Positions 16,238 to 24,973 of a DNA stretch of 64,000 bases are shown one piece after another; positions within the stretch are counted from its first letter, which is position 1; the number at the start of each line of letters is the position of its first letter. A program made the position numbers and the translations under genes. The DNA is taken from positions 79,258-143,257 of the forward strand of contig CACYRK010000001.1 in assembly GCA_902776835.1 (NCBI GenBank), given 5' to 3'. The stretch is from an uncultured Bacteroidales bacterium (lineage in GTDB: Bacteria; Bacteroidota; Bacteroidia; Bacteroidales; Muribaculaceae). The notes beneath the pieces are model-generated. The model was not told where the DNA came from. It saw only the letters and a program-made list of their open reading frames with translations, and searched no databases.

Positions 16238-18610
16238 CTACATTCTTGACTTCTGCTTATCGCCGGCACCCGTGCCACGATACTTGCTGCGCGCCTCGTT
16301 GAACTTCCACGTAAAGTCGACCATAAAGGTGCGGCGTGCGGGGTTGTGGCTGGTGAGTTCGCGAATGCCGAAGATGGTGGCGTTGGTCTTGTTGGTGTTG
16401 AACAGGTCGGCACAGCGCACGTCGATATTCAGCGAGCCGAGATTGCCCAAGTCGAAGTCGCGCTGAACGCCCAGGCTGCTGAAGAAACGCGTGCGCGTCA
16501 GGCGGAAATTGTTGTAGTCGCCCTTCGACACCCATTGCACAAGCGCATTCAGGCGGAACTGGTGCGGCAACTCGATGTCGTTGTTCCACGTTATCGACAC
16601 GAACGGGTGGTTGAGGGTCAATATTGAACCGTCGGCGGTCAGCGACTTAGAGTTCTGGAACACAGCGTACAGGCTCCACATGGGATGCCAGCAGCCAAAC
16701 ACCGGGCGCAGCGAGGGAATAATCGACAGTTGGTCATACTCGTCCTTGGTGTTAATAGGGCGCACAAGGCTGATCAGCGGGTCCTCCGAACCGGGGAATG
16801 GCTCGGTCGACATCGTGAAAGCGTCCTTGATGCGGCCATAGTTCACCGTCATGTTCATCCACTTGTAGGCGGCATTGAGCACAAGGCTATGGGTGTAAGT
16901 GGGCTTTAAGTATGGATTGCCGCTCTGGTAGGTGTAGCGGTTGAAGTAGTAAGTGGAACTGGTCAGATTGCTGTAACCGGGGCGCTGGATGTCGCGACGA
17001 TACGACAGCGACATTTGAACCTTGCCCACAGGCACCGAAACCACCGCCGAGGGGAACCAGTCGCCATAGTCGCGGCACACCTCGTCCTCACGCTGGCCAA
17101 AGTTATAATAGTCGGTCTTTAAGTGCTCGAAACGCAGGCCCAACTGGGCGTACACCTTGCCAAATGCACGGCCAAACTCAGCAAATGCCGCGGTCGACGA
17201 CTCGTCGATCTTGGTGTCGGTGGCCTTGACAGGCACTGCATCGCTCGCGGTGAACGAATAAGCATCGGTGCGATGGTTGTTCGAGTATTCGCCGCCTACC
17301 GACAGGTTGCCTTGCCACACAGGATAACTGAAAATCAACTTCGTGGCCCAGAAGTCGTTGCCACTGTTGGTATTGCTGTCGATCGTGCGCGTCACATGAG
17401 CATCGGCGTTATCGGGCAGCGCAGTATGCTCGGTGGTGCTGCCCGGCGTCTTGGTGTCGTCAAACAGGCCGTCGACGTTGAAATCGATGCCCAACTGGCC
17501 CACCTTGCCGTTGTAGTACATGTTGAAGATGTGCTTGCGGAAGTGGTCGTTCTGCCAAATGTCGCTCTCGGAGTGCTCGGTGAATGCGCCATTCTCGTAG
17601 TTGTCGGTAATAAAGTGGCTGTCAAGTTTGCCACTGGGGTGACGGTCATACTTGTAAAACGCGCCGAAACTGTGGTTCTCGTTAAGCATATAGTTCACCT
17701 GCAACTGTGGCGACCAGCCCTTCCACACATTGCCCGACTTTTGCGAGGTGTGGCTCACAAAGCGGTCGGGACCCACGAAATAGGTCAGGTCGTTGCTCTG
17801 GTAGCCCTCGTGGCCGAAGCGACCAGCCCAGAACGAAGCCGTGATGTCAAAACCGCCCGTGCGGTAATTGACGTTGAGATCGTTGGTGATAGTGTGGGTG
17901 TACTGGTAGGAAAACGAGGCGTAGTCGCGGAAACTGAAGCCCTCGCCCTGAGCCTTCTTGAGTTGAATGCGCACCACTGCCTTGGTCGTCGCGGCATAGC
18001 GCGCCCCAGGGTTCTGCACCACATCCACGTGCTGAATCTGGTCGGAACGCAGACGCGAGAGTTCGCTCATATCCTGCACCCGACGGCCGTTGATATACAC
18101 CTCGGCGTCGCCGCGGCCCAGCACCTTCACAGCGCCGTCGCGCTCGGCCTCAACCATGGGCAGACGCGCCAAGGCATCACTCACCGTGCCGGCTTTCTCA
18201 AGTATCGTGCCCTCGACGGTGGTGCGCATGGCGTCACCCTTGACGCGCGTCTTGGGCAGTGTGCTCTTCACCACCAACTCGCCAAGCATCTGCGACGCCT
18301 CGACCATCTTGATGGGGCTGCCGTCGAACGCCTGGGTGCTGATGAACAAGGTCTCGTAGCCTACGCTCGACACTCGCAGCACACCGTCGTTTTTGATTGT
18401 CGTGATGTGGAAATGACCTTGATCGTCGGTCATCGCTCCTTGAACAAATGCCGAGTCGGGCATCGACAGCAGCACAACGTTCACAAAGGGCATCGGCTCG
18501 CCTTTCTCGTCGAGCACCGTGCCATTAAAGTCGGGGGTTGCGGCATACGACAGCGTTGCCAGCAACACAGCAGCCATCATGGCCGCAAATTTCATACTAA
18601 ACTGTTTCAT
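16238..18610 (-). CDS. Outer-membrane beta-barrel receptor (OMP_b-brl_3 type), second copy
   Basis: A 790-aa outer-membrane protein. The frame is open 53 codons further upstream, but the ATG at 18610 (MKQFSMKF) starts a proper signal peptide ending LSYA. Residues about 25-105 are carboxypeptidase-D-like. About 110-230 is plug-like, with SDALARLPMVEAERDG, AEVYINGRRVQDMSEL and QHVDVVQNPGARYA. The rest is barrel, ending in a basic non-aromatic tail (GDKQKSRM). It is divergently arranged with the LytTR membrane regulator, which may control it. Substrate unknown. Confidence 0.85.
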   Translation of the reverse strand: MKQFSMKFAAMMAAVLLATLSYAATPDFNGTVLDEKGEPMPFVNVVLLSMPDSAFVQGAMTDDQGHFHITTIKNDGVLRVSSVGYETLFISTQAFDGSPIKMVEASQMLGELVVKSTLPKTRVKGDAMRTTVEGTILEKAGTVSDALARLPMVEAERDGAVKVLGRGDAEVYINGRRVQDMSELSRLRSDQIQHVDVVQNPGARYAATTKAVVRIQLKKAQGEGFSFRDYASFSYQYTHTITNDLNVNYRTGGFDITASFWAGRFGHEGYQSNDLTYFVGPDRFVSHTSQKSGNVWKGWSPQLQVNYMLNENHSFGAFYKYDRHPSGKLDSHFITDNYENGAFTEHSESDIWQNDHFRKHIFNMYYNGKVGQLGIDFNVDGLFDDTKTPGSTTEHTALPDNADAHVTRTIDSNTNSGNDFWATKLIFSYPVWQGNLSVGGEYSNNHRTDAYSFTASDAVPVKATDTKIDESSTAAFAEFGRAFGKVYAQLGLRFEHLKTDYYNFGQREDEVCRDYGDWFPSAVVSVPVGKVQMSLSYRRDIQRPGYSNLTSSTYYFNRYTYQSGNPYLKPTYTHSLVLNAAYKWMNMTVNYGRIKDAFTMSTEPFPGSEDPLISLVRPINTKDEYDQLSIIPSLRPVFGCWHPMWSLYAVFQNSKSLTADGSILTLNHPFVSITWNNDIELPHQFRLNALVQWVSKGDYNNFRLTRTRFFSSLGVQRDFDLGNLGSLNIDVRCADLFNTNKTNATIFGIRELTSHNPARRTFMVDFTWKFNEARSKYRGTGAGDKQKSRM

Positions 18611-18694
18611 CGCTAAAATATCTTTCAATCTTTTCAAACCTTTTTTATCTCTCTCACACGCGCTTCGGTTTTTCGTCGTGCACTTGTTTGACGA

Positions 18695-18702
18695 CAAAAT
18701 TA
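18695..18702 (-). promoter_or_regulatory. -7 element for the second barrel gene
   Basis: Minus-strand TAATTTTG matches the consensus about 85 nt before the chosen ATG. The -33 TTTG is not convincing. That this -7 lies inside the longer open frame supports the start at 18610. Confidence 0.5.
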
Positions 18703-18834
18703 CGCCAAAAGTTTCAGCGCAACTCCGCTTTGGGATATTCTGCACGTTTCTGGGATGAATGGTAGACATCTGGTGGACAATCGGGATATATGTAGAAATA
18801 CTCGGGATTGCACCAAATTATAAAAATAAATTAC

Positions 18835-18842
18835 TACCTTTG
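18835..18842 (+). promoter_or_regulatory. -7 element for the LytTR gene
   Basis: TACCTTTG matches the consensus. The predicted transcript start, about 18849, lies only 2 nt before the ATG at 18851 and 26 nt before the ATG at 18875. Confidence 0.6.
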
Positions 18843-18874
18843 TACTCGTTATGAAAAAAGGACGCAAAGAGATA

Positions 18875-19705
18875 ATGGGAGTAAGGGCCATCAGCGTTGG
18901 GTTTTCGGTACTCACATTGGGGGTTTTCAAGCCCTTCGGTCTCGACGCGTGGCAATGGCAGGCCTACGCCCACCTTCTGATAATATGGGTGCTGGGCATC
19001 GCCGTGTGCCTGGCCTCGGAGGGCATACTGAAATATATCGTCAGGATACCGCACTCACACGATAATGGCATCAGTTACATCCTGCGCCGCAACCTCTGGT
19101 TCCAAATCATCAACACGCCGCTCGAGGCACTCATGATTTGTCTCTACCGGCATTTTGTGCTCAGCAATCGCGCGCCAGGCAACATGCTCTCGTGGAGCAA
19201 CTATTTCGAGACCCTGGTCATCATTGCCTTCTGCTCGTTCGCCCTGGGTCTCTACTGGCGATTCAAGTACCGCAACAAATACCTGGCCGCAGAACTCGAG
19301 GAAACACGGCAACTTAACGAACAACTAATGAAATCGCAAACGGCATCGGAACAATCCCAGTCAACTATCACACTCACCGGATCCACCAGCGAGGCAATCA
19401 CCATCAGAGTAAACAACCTATTATATATAGAGACCGTTGCCAACTACACCAATGTGTGCTATCTCAGCAACGGCGAAGTGCGCACCGACATGCTCCGCGC
19501 CACCTCAAAACAACTGCAAGACGAACTTGAGGCCTATCACAAGATTGTGCGTTGCCACCGCGCCTTCTTAGTAAACCTGGACCAAGTGGAGAGAATCGAA
19601 TCCCATTCAGGCTCGATGCGGCTTATCATCAAGCACTGCCACCAAGCCGTCCCCGTCTCCCGCAGCAACACCACCGCCGTCAAGCAAGCCATCAAACAAC
19701 CCTAA
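18875..19705 (+). CDS. LytTR-domain membrane-bound transcription regulator
   Basis: A 276-aa protein. The N-terminal half contains about four hydrophobic segments (residues about 1-18, 25-45, 70-90 and 100-125). A short coiled-coil-like stretch follows (EETRQLNEQLMK), then a LytTR DNA-binding domain (about 165-270) with LLYIETVANYTNV, the KIVRCHRAFLVNLDQV segment and a C-terminal PVSRSN motif. LytTR proteins bind direct repeats upstream of target promoters. The divergent outer-membrane barrel gene is the obvious candidate target. I chose the ATG at 18875 because the -7 element leaves almost no leader for the alternative ATG at 18851. Confidence 0.85.
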   Translation: MGVRAISVGFSVLTLGVFKPFGLDAWQWQAYAHLLIIWVLGIAVCLASEGILKYIVRIPHSHDNGISYILRRNLWFQIINTPLEALMICLYRHFVLSNRAPGNMLSWSNYFETLVIIAFCSFALGLYWRFKYRNKYLAAELEETRQLNEQLMKSQTASEQSQSTITLTGSTSEAITIRVNNLLYIETVANYTNVCYLSNGEVRTDMLRATSKQLQDELEAYHKIVRCHRAFLVNLDQVERIESHSGSMRLIIKHCHQAVPVSRSNTTAVKQAIKQP

Positions 19706-19749
19706 CCCCCACCCCAGTCCCCGGCCGCCCGTGCCGCAGCCCCACCCTA

Positions 19750-19819
19750 TATAATTGCCCATATCTCAACAAAATTACGAGTTATGGGCACTTTTATTAC
19801 ATTATATTTGCCCATATCT
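19750..19819. repeat. 70-bp direct repeat flanking the ATPase cassette, left copy
   Basis: Nearly identical to 21294-21363, with two differences seen. Each copy contains inverted TGCCCATA and TATGGGCA and ends with TTTGCCCATATCT. The TTTG inside this copy (19807-19810) serves as the -33 element of the ATPase gene. Confidence 0.85.
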
Positions 19820-19838
19820 GATTTTATTTGTAGTTTTG
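19807..19838 (+). promoter_or_regulatory. Promoter of the DUF234-type ATPase gene
   Basis: TTTG (19807-19810), 20 nt, TAGTTTTG (19831-19838): a full consensus match about 22 nt before the ATG. The -33 element belongs to the left 70-bp repeat. Confidence 0.7.
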
Positions 19839-19859
19839 CCGACTAGAAAAACATTCCAT

Positions 19860-21287
19860 ATGAGCAAGATAATAGCACGCACAGCCGAAATTGAAGTTCT
19901 GGAGCGCAAATTACGCTCCAAGGCATCGGAGTTTGTAATTGTGTATGGCCGACGTCGTATTGGTAAAACATACTTGGTTAACAATGTTTTTGCCAACCGA
20001 TTTACTTTTTCTTATGTCGGCGCAAGAAAGCAGAAACCTCAGAAACAACTCCAGCGATTTGCCGAGCAACTAAAAATATACAGCGGGGCGACCTACGCTC
20101 CGACTCTTTCCAACTGGGACGAAGCGTTCAACGCTCTGCGCACACTAATCGACAGCAGACCAAACAAAGAGCGAAAAGTAATCTTTTTCGATGAGATGCC
20201 ATGGATCGACACACCCCGAAGTGCCTTTGTCGACGCACTGGAATACTTTTGGAATGCTTGGGCGGCACAACGCGACGACATTCTCTTCATTGCCTGCGGC
20301 TCGGCCACATCGTGGATGGTGAATAAACTCGTAAAGAATCGTGGTGGTTTACACAACCGCATCAGCGAGCAAATTTATCTGAGACCTTTCCGCCTGCATG
20401 AGTGTGAAGAGTATCTTCACACAAGAGGTTGCCAATGGGATCGCTACACAATCACGCAATGTTACATGGCTATGGGTGGAGTTCCTTACTATATGAACTT
20501 GCTAAATCCAGAACAAAGCCTCGCGCAAAACATCGACCGCCTGTTCTTCTCCAAAAATGCTCCGATGCGCGAAGAGTTCGACCAACTTTACAGCGCACTT
20601 TTCAGGTATGCCGATAAGTATATCGACATTATGAACGCGCTGGCGAGCAACAAAGATGGCCTACTTAGGGCCGAAATCATCGAAAAAACTGGCATAGTAG
20701 GGGGTACGCTGACGCGCATTCTCGAAAACTTAGTGCGTTGCGACTTTGTTGAGAACTACGCGCGCTATAAATCAACCGTGCGCAACACACTATACCGCAT
20801 TTGCGACCCCTACACTCTATTCTATTTTAAATTCCTCCACTCTAAGAACTCCAAGGATGAGCATTGGTGGACCAACAATCTGCTTACACCCTCGGTGCAG
20901 GCATGGCAAGGATTTAGTTTTGAGACCATTTGCGCACTGCACCTCAATCAAATCAAGCAAAAATTGGGCATCTCTGGCATAGCGACCTCTACCAGCACAT
21001 GGCGCTCGCTCGGCAATAATGAGAATCGAGGCACACAAATCGATTTAGTTATAGAACGTTCAGACAGAATCATCAATCTATGTGAAATGAAATTCTCAAC
21101 CGAGCCTTATACTATAACAAAGGACTATGAAGAAAAATTGCGAAACCGCATGGCACTGTTTAAGGCCGAGACAAAAACACGCAAAAGCGTTGCCACAACA
21201 ATGGTAACTACCTATGGGATAGTGCGCGGCATTCATTCGGGAATAGTTCAAAATGAGATTGTTATGAATGATTTATTTCAACCATAA
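19860..21287 (+). CDS. AAA ATPase with DUF234 / PD-(D/E)XK-like C-terminus
   Basis: A 475-aa ATPase taking the ATG at 19860 (MSKIIARTAEIEVL), which follows the promoter. Walker A is YGRRRIGKTYLVNN (residues about 27-40), Walker B KVIFFDEMPWID (about 108-119), sensor FIACGSATSWM. The C-terminal third resembles DUF234. Its end has NRGTQIDLVIERSD and INLCEMKFS, a D...ExK arrangement like a PD-(D/E)XK nuclease. Such genes are widespread and variable in Bacteroidales, with unknown cellular role. It lies between two near-identical 70-bp direct repeats, suggesting a cassette gained as a unit. Confidence 0.85.
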   Translation: MSKIIARTAEIEVLERKLRSKASEFVIVYGRRRIGKTYLVNNVFANRFTFSYVGARKQKPQKQLQRFAEQLKIYSGATYAPTLSNWDEAFNALRTLIDSRPNKERKVIFFDEMPWIDTPRSAFVDALEYFWNAWAAQRDDILFIACGSATSWMVNKLVKNRGGLHNRISEQIYLRPFRLHECEEYLHTRGCQWDRYTITQCYMAMGGVPYYMNLLNPEQSLAQNIDRLFFSKNAPMREEFDQLYSALFRYADKYIDIMNALASNKDGLLRAEIIEKTGIVGGTLTRILENLVRCDFVENYARYKSTVRNTLYRICDPYTLFYFKFLHSKNSKDEHWWTNNLLTPSVQAWQGFSFETICALHLNQIKQKLGISGIATSTSTWRSLGNNENRGTQIDLVIERSDRIINLCEMKFSTEPYTITKDYEEKLRNRMALFKAETKTRKSVATTMVTTYGIVRGIHSGIVQNEIVMNDLFQP

Positions 21288-21293
21288 CATTCT

Positions 21294-21363
21294 TATAATT
21301 GCCCATATCTCAACAAAAACACGAGTTATGGGCACTTTTATTACATTATATTTGCCCATATCT
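21294..21363. repeat. 70-bp direct repeat flanking the ATPase cassette, right copy
   Basis: Matches 19750-19819 except at two positions. A partial third copy (from TTGCCCATATCTCAACAAAA) overlaps its right end and runs to about 21385. Confidence 0.85.
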
Positions 21364-21436
21364 CAACAAAATCACGAGTTGTGGCAAGGCTATAGAAAAT
21401 AAGGCCAATCATTCCACGGCCCCCATCGGTTCAGCA

Positions 21437-21600
21437 TGCTGCGACGTCATCGCAGCCAGGTTGTCTGTGCCGCAGCATGCAGCAGCCTCCGGTGCTCCCC
21501 CAAGTTGCCAACAGTCGTCAGCGCGGCAGCCGGTGCTCCCTCAGCGCGGCAGCCAGGTTGTCTGTGCCGCAGCAGTGCTGCGGCCATTTTCGGGCGGGGC
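21437..21600. repeat. GC-rich nested repeats including palindromic element copy 2
   Basis: The stretch opens with the palindrome at 21437-21457 related to 5386-5406. A 26-bp direct repeat follows at 21452-21477 and 21549-21574, and a shorter repeat beginning TCAGCGCGGCAGCC occurs at about 21518 and 21541. Short frames here show no coding features. Between 21288 and 22007 I see only repeats, the two tRNAs and the S41 leader. Confidence 0.7.
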
Positions 21601-21643
21601 GGGCACAAAAAAAAGAGCCAGGCGGTTGCCTAACTCTCTTGTG

Positions 21644-21717
21644 CGCTTCAAGATGGACTTGAACCAACGACCCCATGATTAACAGTCATGTGCTCTAACC
21701 AACTGAGCTATTGAAGC
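21644..21717 (-). tRNA. tRNA-Asn (GTT)
   Basis: Minus-strand cloverleaf. Acceptor GCTTCAA/TTGAAGC is perfect, the D-arm is GCTC...GAGC, and the anticodon stem CATGA/TCATG encloses loop CTGTTAA, giving anticodon GTT. The T-loop is TTCAAGT. The T-stem has one U-U mismatch. CCA is not encoded. Confidence 0.92.
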
Positions 21718-21757
21718 AATATTGAGCAGTTTATAGTCCTGTGCCCGGGACTTTGAG

Positions 21758-21831
21758 CGCTTCAAGATGGACTTGAACCAACGACCCCATGATTAACAGT
21801 CATGTGCTCTAACCAACTGAGCTATTGAAGC
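21758..21831 (-). tRNA. tRNA-Asn (GTT), second copy
   Basis: Identical over the 74-nt tRNA to the copy at 21644-21717, with a 40-bp spacer. Same anticodon GTT, same T-stem mismatch, no encoded CCA. Confidence 0.92.
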
Positions 21832-22007
21832 AGTGCCATTCTCGCAGGAGCGAAATGCGGTGCAAAATTACAACGGTTTTCTAAACTGTGCAAGCATTTC
21901 GGCAAAAAAATTACTTTTTTTTGTGTGTTAAATGATTTTTAGCATGATTTAGTGGGGCAAACTCAGCGATAAGTAGTACCTTAGCGACCCGAAACGAAAC
22001 ATCGAAC

Positions 22008-23684
22008 ATGAACAGTAAAATACGCTTTCGAATCGTGCTCGCACTGGTGGCCCTCGCTATGCTGCCACTGCTCGCACAAATCAAGGATAACAGCGATGCC
22101 TCCATCGCACGAAACCTCGACATCTTCAACAGTGTGTACAAGGAGTTGAACACATTCTATGTCGACACCGTCGATGCCACAACGGCAATCGAGACAGCCA
22201 TCAACGCCATGCTCGACGACATCGACCCTTACACCGAGTACATCCCCGCCAAGGCACAGGACGACTTCCGCACCATCGCCACCGGCGAGTATGGCGGCAT
22301 AGGCAGTTACATCATGCAGCGCAACGACTCGCTGCACAAGGGCGTGTACATCTCTGGGCCGTACAAGGACAGCCCGGCGGCACGTGCCGGACTGCGCCAT
22401 GGCGACCGCATCATCGCCATCGACGGGGTGTCGACCGAAGGGTGGACCAGCGACAAGGTTAGCGAGCACCTCAAGGGGCAAGCCAACACCACATTCAGCG
22501 TCACCGTGGCTCGCCCATGGGTCGACGACAGCATCCTCACTTTCAACATCAAGCGCGAAACCATAAAACTTGAGCCAGTGCCATTTTATGGCGTCACACG
22601 CGGCAACATTGGCTACATACCGCTCACCACCTTCAACGAGTACTCGGCACAGCGCGTGCGCGAGGCGCTTGTCGACCTCAAGAAGAATCCCGCTGTGAAG
22701 AACATCGTGCTCGACCTGCGCGGCAACGGCGGCGGCATCCTCGAGGGCGCCGTGCAGATTGTGGGGCTCTTCGTGCCCAAGGGCACCGAGGTGCTTACCA
22801 CGCGCGGACGCGACAAGCAGAGCGAGAAAATCTATAAGACCACGCAGGACCCCATCGACACGCGCATCCCGCTGGTGGTGCTCATCGACGGTGGCTCGGC
22901 ATCGGCAGCCGAAATCACCGCCGGTGCCCTGCAAGACCTTGACCGAGCAGTGATTATGGGCTCACGTTCCTATGGCAAGGGCCTGGTGCAGACCACACGG
23001 CCTCTGCCTTTCGACGCGCTGCTGAAGGTCACAATAGCAAAGTATTACATCCCCAGCGGACGTCTGATTCAAGAAATCGACTATAGTCACCGTAATGCCG
23101 ACGGCTCGTTCAGCCGCGCCGACACGCTGTCGCGGGTGTTCCACACAGCACATGGGCGCGAGGTGCGCGAGGGACATGGCATCGCTCCCGACATCGCCAT
23201 CGATTACCCCGAAATCAACCGCTTGGTGTACAACATCATGCGCGATCAGTGGGCATTCGACTTCGCCACCTGGTATGCCGCACAGCACCCCACCATCGAC
23301 GACCCCGCGCACTTCGAGGTCACCGACGAGATCTTCCAGCAGTTCAAGGACTTCATCGACCCAGAGCGCTTCCAATATGACAAGGTGTGCGAGCAAGGCC
23401 TCGCCAACCTGAAGAAGGTCGCCAAGGCCGAGGGGTATATGAACGACAGCACCGAGGCCGAGTTTGCTCGCCTCGAGGCGCTGCTCAAGCACGACCTGAG
23501 CCACGATTTGGACCTGAACCGCAGCGAAATCTCCAAGTTGCTGGCCAGCGAGTTGCTGAGCCGCTATTACTACCAGGCAGGTGAGACCGAGTACGATATG
23601 CGCAAGGACGAGACCCTCGACCGAGCACTCCAGATGTTTGCCACACCCGGCGAATACGCTCGCATCCTCAACCTGACCAAATGA
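22008..23684 (+). CDS. S41-family carboxyl-terminal processing protease
   Basis: A 558-aa secreted or periplasmic serine protease of the CtpA/Tsp type, which trims or degrades proteins from their C-termini. It has a signal peptide (to about residue 25) and a PDZ domain (about 85-180) with YGGIGSYI and AGLRHGDRIIAIDG. The S41 catalytic core has the nucleophile Ser in DGGSASAAEI and the catalytic Lys in SYGKGLVQ. A helical C-terminal extension follows from about 410. The dockerin-like gene follows after 22 bp and may be co-transcribed. The region ahead has only a weak -7 (TACCTTAG at 21977-21984). Confidence 0.92.
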   Translation: MNSKIRFRIVLALVALAMLPLLAQIKDNSDASIARNLDIFNSVYKELNTFYVDTVDATTAIETAINAMLDDIDPYTEYIPAKAQDDFRTIATGEYGGIGSYIMQRNDSLHKGVYISGPYKDSPAARAGLRHGDRIIAIDGVSTEGWTSDKVSEHLKGQANTTFSVTVARPWVDDSILTFNIKRETIKLEPVPFYGVTRGNIGYIPLTTFNEYSAQRVREALVDLKKNPAVKNIVLDLRGNGGGILEGAVQIVGLFVPKGTEVLTTRGRDKQSEKIYKTTQDPIDTRIPLVVLIDGGSASAAEITAGALQDLDRAVIMGSRSYGKGLVQTTRPLPFDALLKVTIAKYYIPSGRLIQEIDYSHRNADGSFSRADTLSRVFHTAHGREVREGHGIAPDIAIDYPEINRLVYNIMRDQWAFDFATWYAAQHPTIDDPAHFEVTDEIFQQFKDFIDPERFQYDKVCEQGLANLKKVAKAEGYMNDSTEAEFARLEALLKHDLSHDLDLNRSEISKLLASELLSRYYYQAGETEYDMRKDETLDRALQMFATPGEYARILNLTK

Positions 23685-23706
23685 GCACCCGTAAAACCAC
23701 AATACC

Positions 23707-24831
23707 ATGAAAAGGCACCACACCACACTGCGCACCATACTGGCAACACTGCTGCTGACCACCATGATTACAGCCTGGGCACAACCCGGTGGCCCGCGCA
23801 TGCTAATCCCCGAGCAGCAAGCCGCCATCGACTTGATTCACGAGCCGCATTCGTCGTGTGTCGAGATACCCAAGTTTTGGCACACCGTGCTGCCCCTCAA
23901 CACCACTTGGGGCATACGCAACATCGGCACCGACGCCATCGAGCAGTGGTTTGCACGAAATGTGGTCCGTAACAACGACGACATCCTGAAAGACTCCACT
24001 TGCATGGTGACCGCGCTGGTCGACGAAACCGACACCGTTACGTGCACACACTATTACAACCCAGCAAGCAAGAAGGCTCTCATATTCGACATTATGCTCG
24101 ACAACGGCGCCAGCGAGGACATGGGACACGCTTCAGTCACGTCGAACAACCCCGTGGTGGTGGGACTCGACCGACTGTTATTCACCTACGACGAGCCCAG
24201 CGACGCGCTATCCATTCCGTTGCCCGCCAACGACTCAACCACAAGCCATAAATTGGGGGTGAATCTTCAAATTCCCGCGACATCGCTTCTGAAAACAGTA
24301 CATTTCACACTTCGTACTGCCACAAGCACGGCCACCACAACCACAATCGACGTCTACATGAGAAACAAGTACACATTCGTCTACTCACTCAAAGCGTCGA
24401 GGCCCGTCAACCTCACAGCCGACAGTGGCGACACGTTCACCGACTTCGACATCGATATGCCCGACGATGGCTTGCTCCTGCAGCCAGGAGTCTACATCAT
24501 CGCATTGCGCGAGGAACTCGGCGAGCGGCTTGAACTCGCCACAGCAAGCAACTTCATCATCTCACCCCTGGTCTACACCCTCGACGGTGCCACATGGAAC
24601 GCATTGAGAGGCACTCCGGTAATGAGTTTTACCTTTGAAAATCCATACAATGCACTGGGCGACATCAACACCGACGGTGCGGTCAATGGTGCCGACATCA
24701 ACATCTTGATTAACATCCTGCTTGGCAAAGATTCGCCCGAGAATTACGAGGGCAGTTGCGACATCAACGAGGACGAAGAGATCAACGGCAGCGACCTCAA
24801 CGAGTTGATTTCAACGATATTGGCTCATTAA
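23707..24831 (+). CDS. Secreted protein with C-terminal dockerin-like repeat
   Basis: A 374-aa protein with a signal peptide (to about residue 25, ending TAWA). The body (about 30-310) is beta-rich with no domain I can name. The C-terminus has two calcium-binding loop-helix units in the style of type I dockerin: GDINTDGAVNGADINILI and CDINEDEEINGSDLNELI (about 317-372). In cellulosomes such repeats dock to cohesins; in gut Bacteroidales similar tails are common on secreted proteins without known cohesins. It follows the S41 protease by 22 bp. Confidence 0.7.
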   Translation: MKRHHTTLRTILATLLLTTMITAWAQPGGPRMLIPEQQAAIDLIHEPHSSCVEIPKFWHTVLPLNTTWGIRNIGTDAIEQWFARNVVRNNDDILKDSTCMVTALVDETDTVTCTHYYNPASKKALIFDIMLDNGASEDMGHASVTSNNPVVVGLDRLLFTYDEPSDALSIPLPANDSTTSHKLGVNLQIPATSLLKTVHFTLRTATSTATTTTIDVYMRNKYTFVYSLKASRPVNLTADSGDTFTDFDIDMPDDGLLLQPGVYIIALREELGERLELATASNFIISPLVYTLDGATWNALRGTPVMSFTFENPYNALGDINTDGAVNGADINILINILLGKDSPENYEGSCDINEDEEINGSDLNELISTILAH

Positions 24832-24892
24832 GCCAATTTGAGATAACATTTAGGAACTACCGCCATAGGCAATAGCACATGAGCAGTCGGGC

Positions 24893-24943
24893 AACCGCCT
24901 GCAGTAAGTCCATGACATGTGCCTGCCTGGCGGTTTTTTTTTT
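24893..24943 (+). terminator. Intrinsic terminator after the dockerin gene
   Basis: AACCGCC (24893-24899) pairs with GGCGGTT (24929-24935), followed directly by a run of T to 24943. The intervening loop contains further short complementarity. Confidence 0.75.
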
Positions 24944-24973
24944 GCCAATTAAACCCAAATCGGTCATTAGAAA

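Noticed and set aside
19860..21287. Transposase or integrase between direct repeats
   Set aside because: The protein has Walker motifs and a DUF234-like end, not a DDE or tyrosine recombinase signature; the repeats have no terminal inverted repeats of an insertion sequence.
21981..22934. 317-codon minus-strand frame opposite the S41 protease
   Set aside because: Shadow frame with no domain; the plus strand encodes catalytic Ser and Lys motifs.
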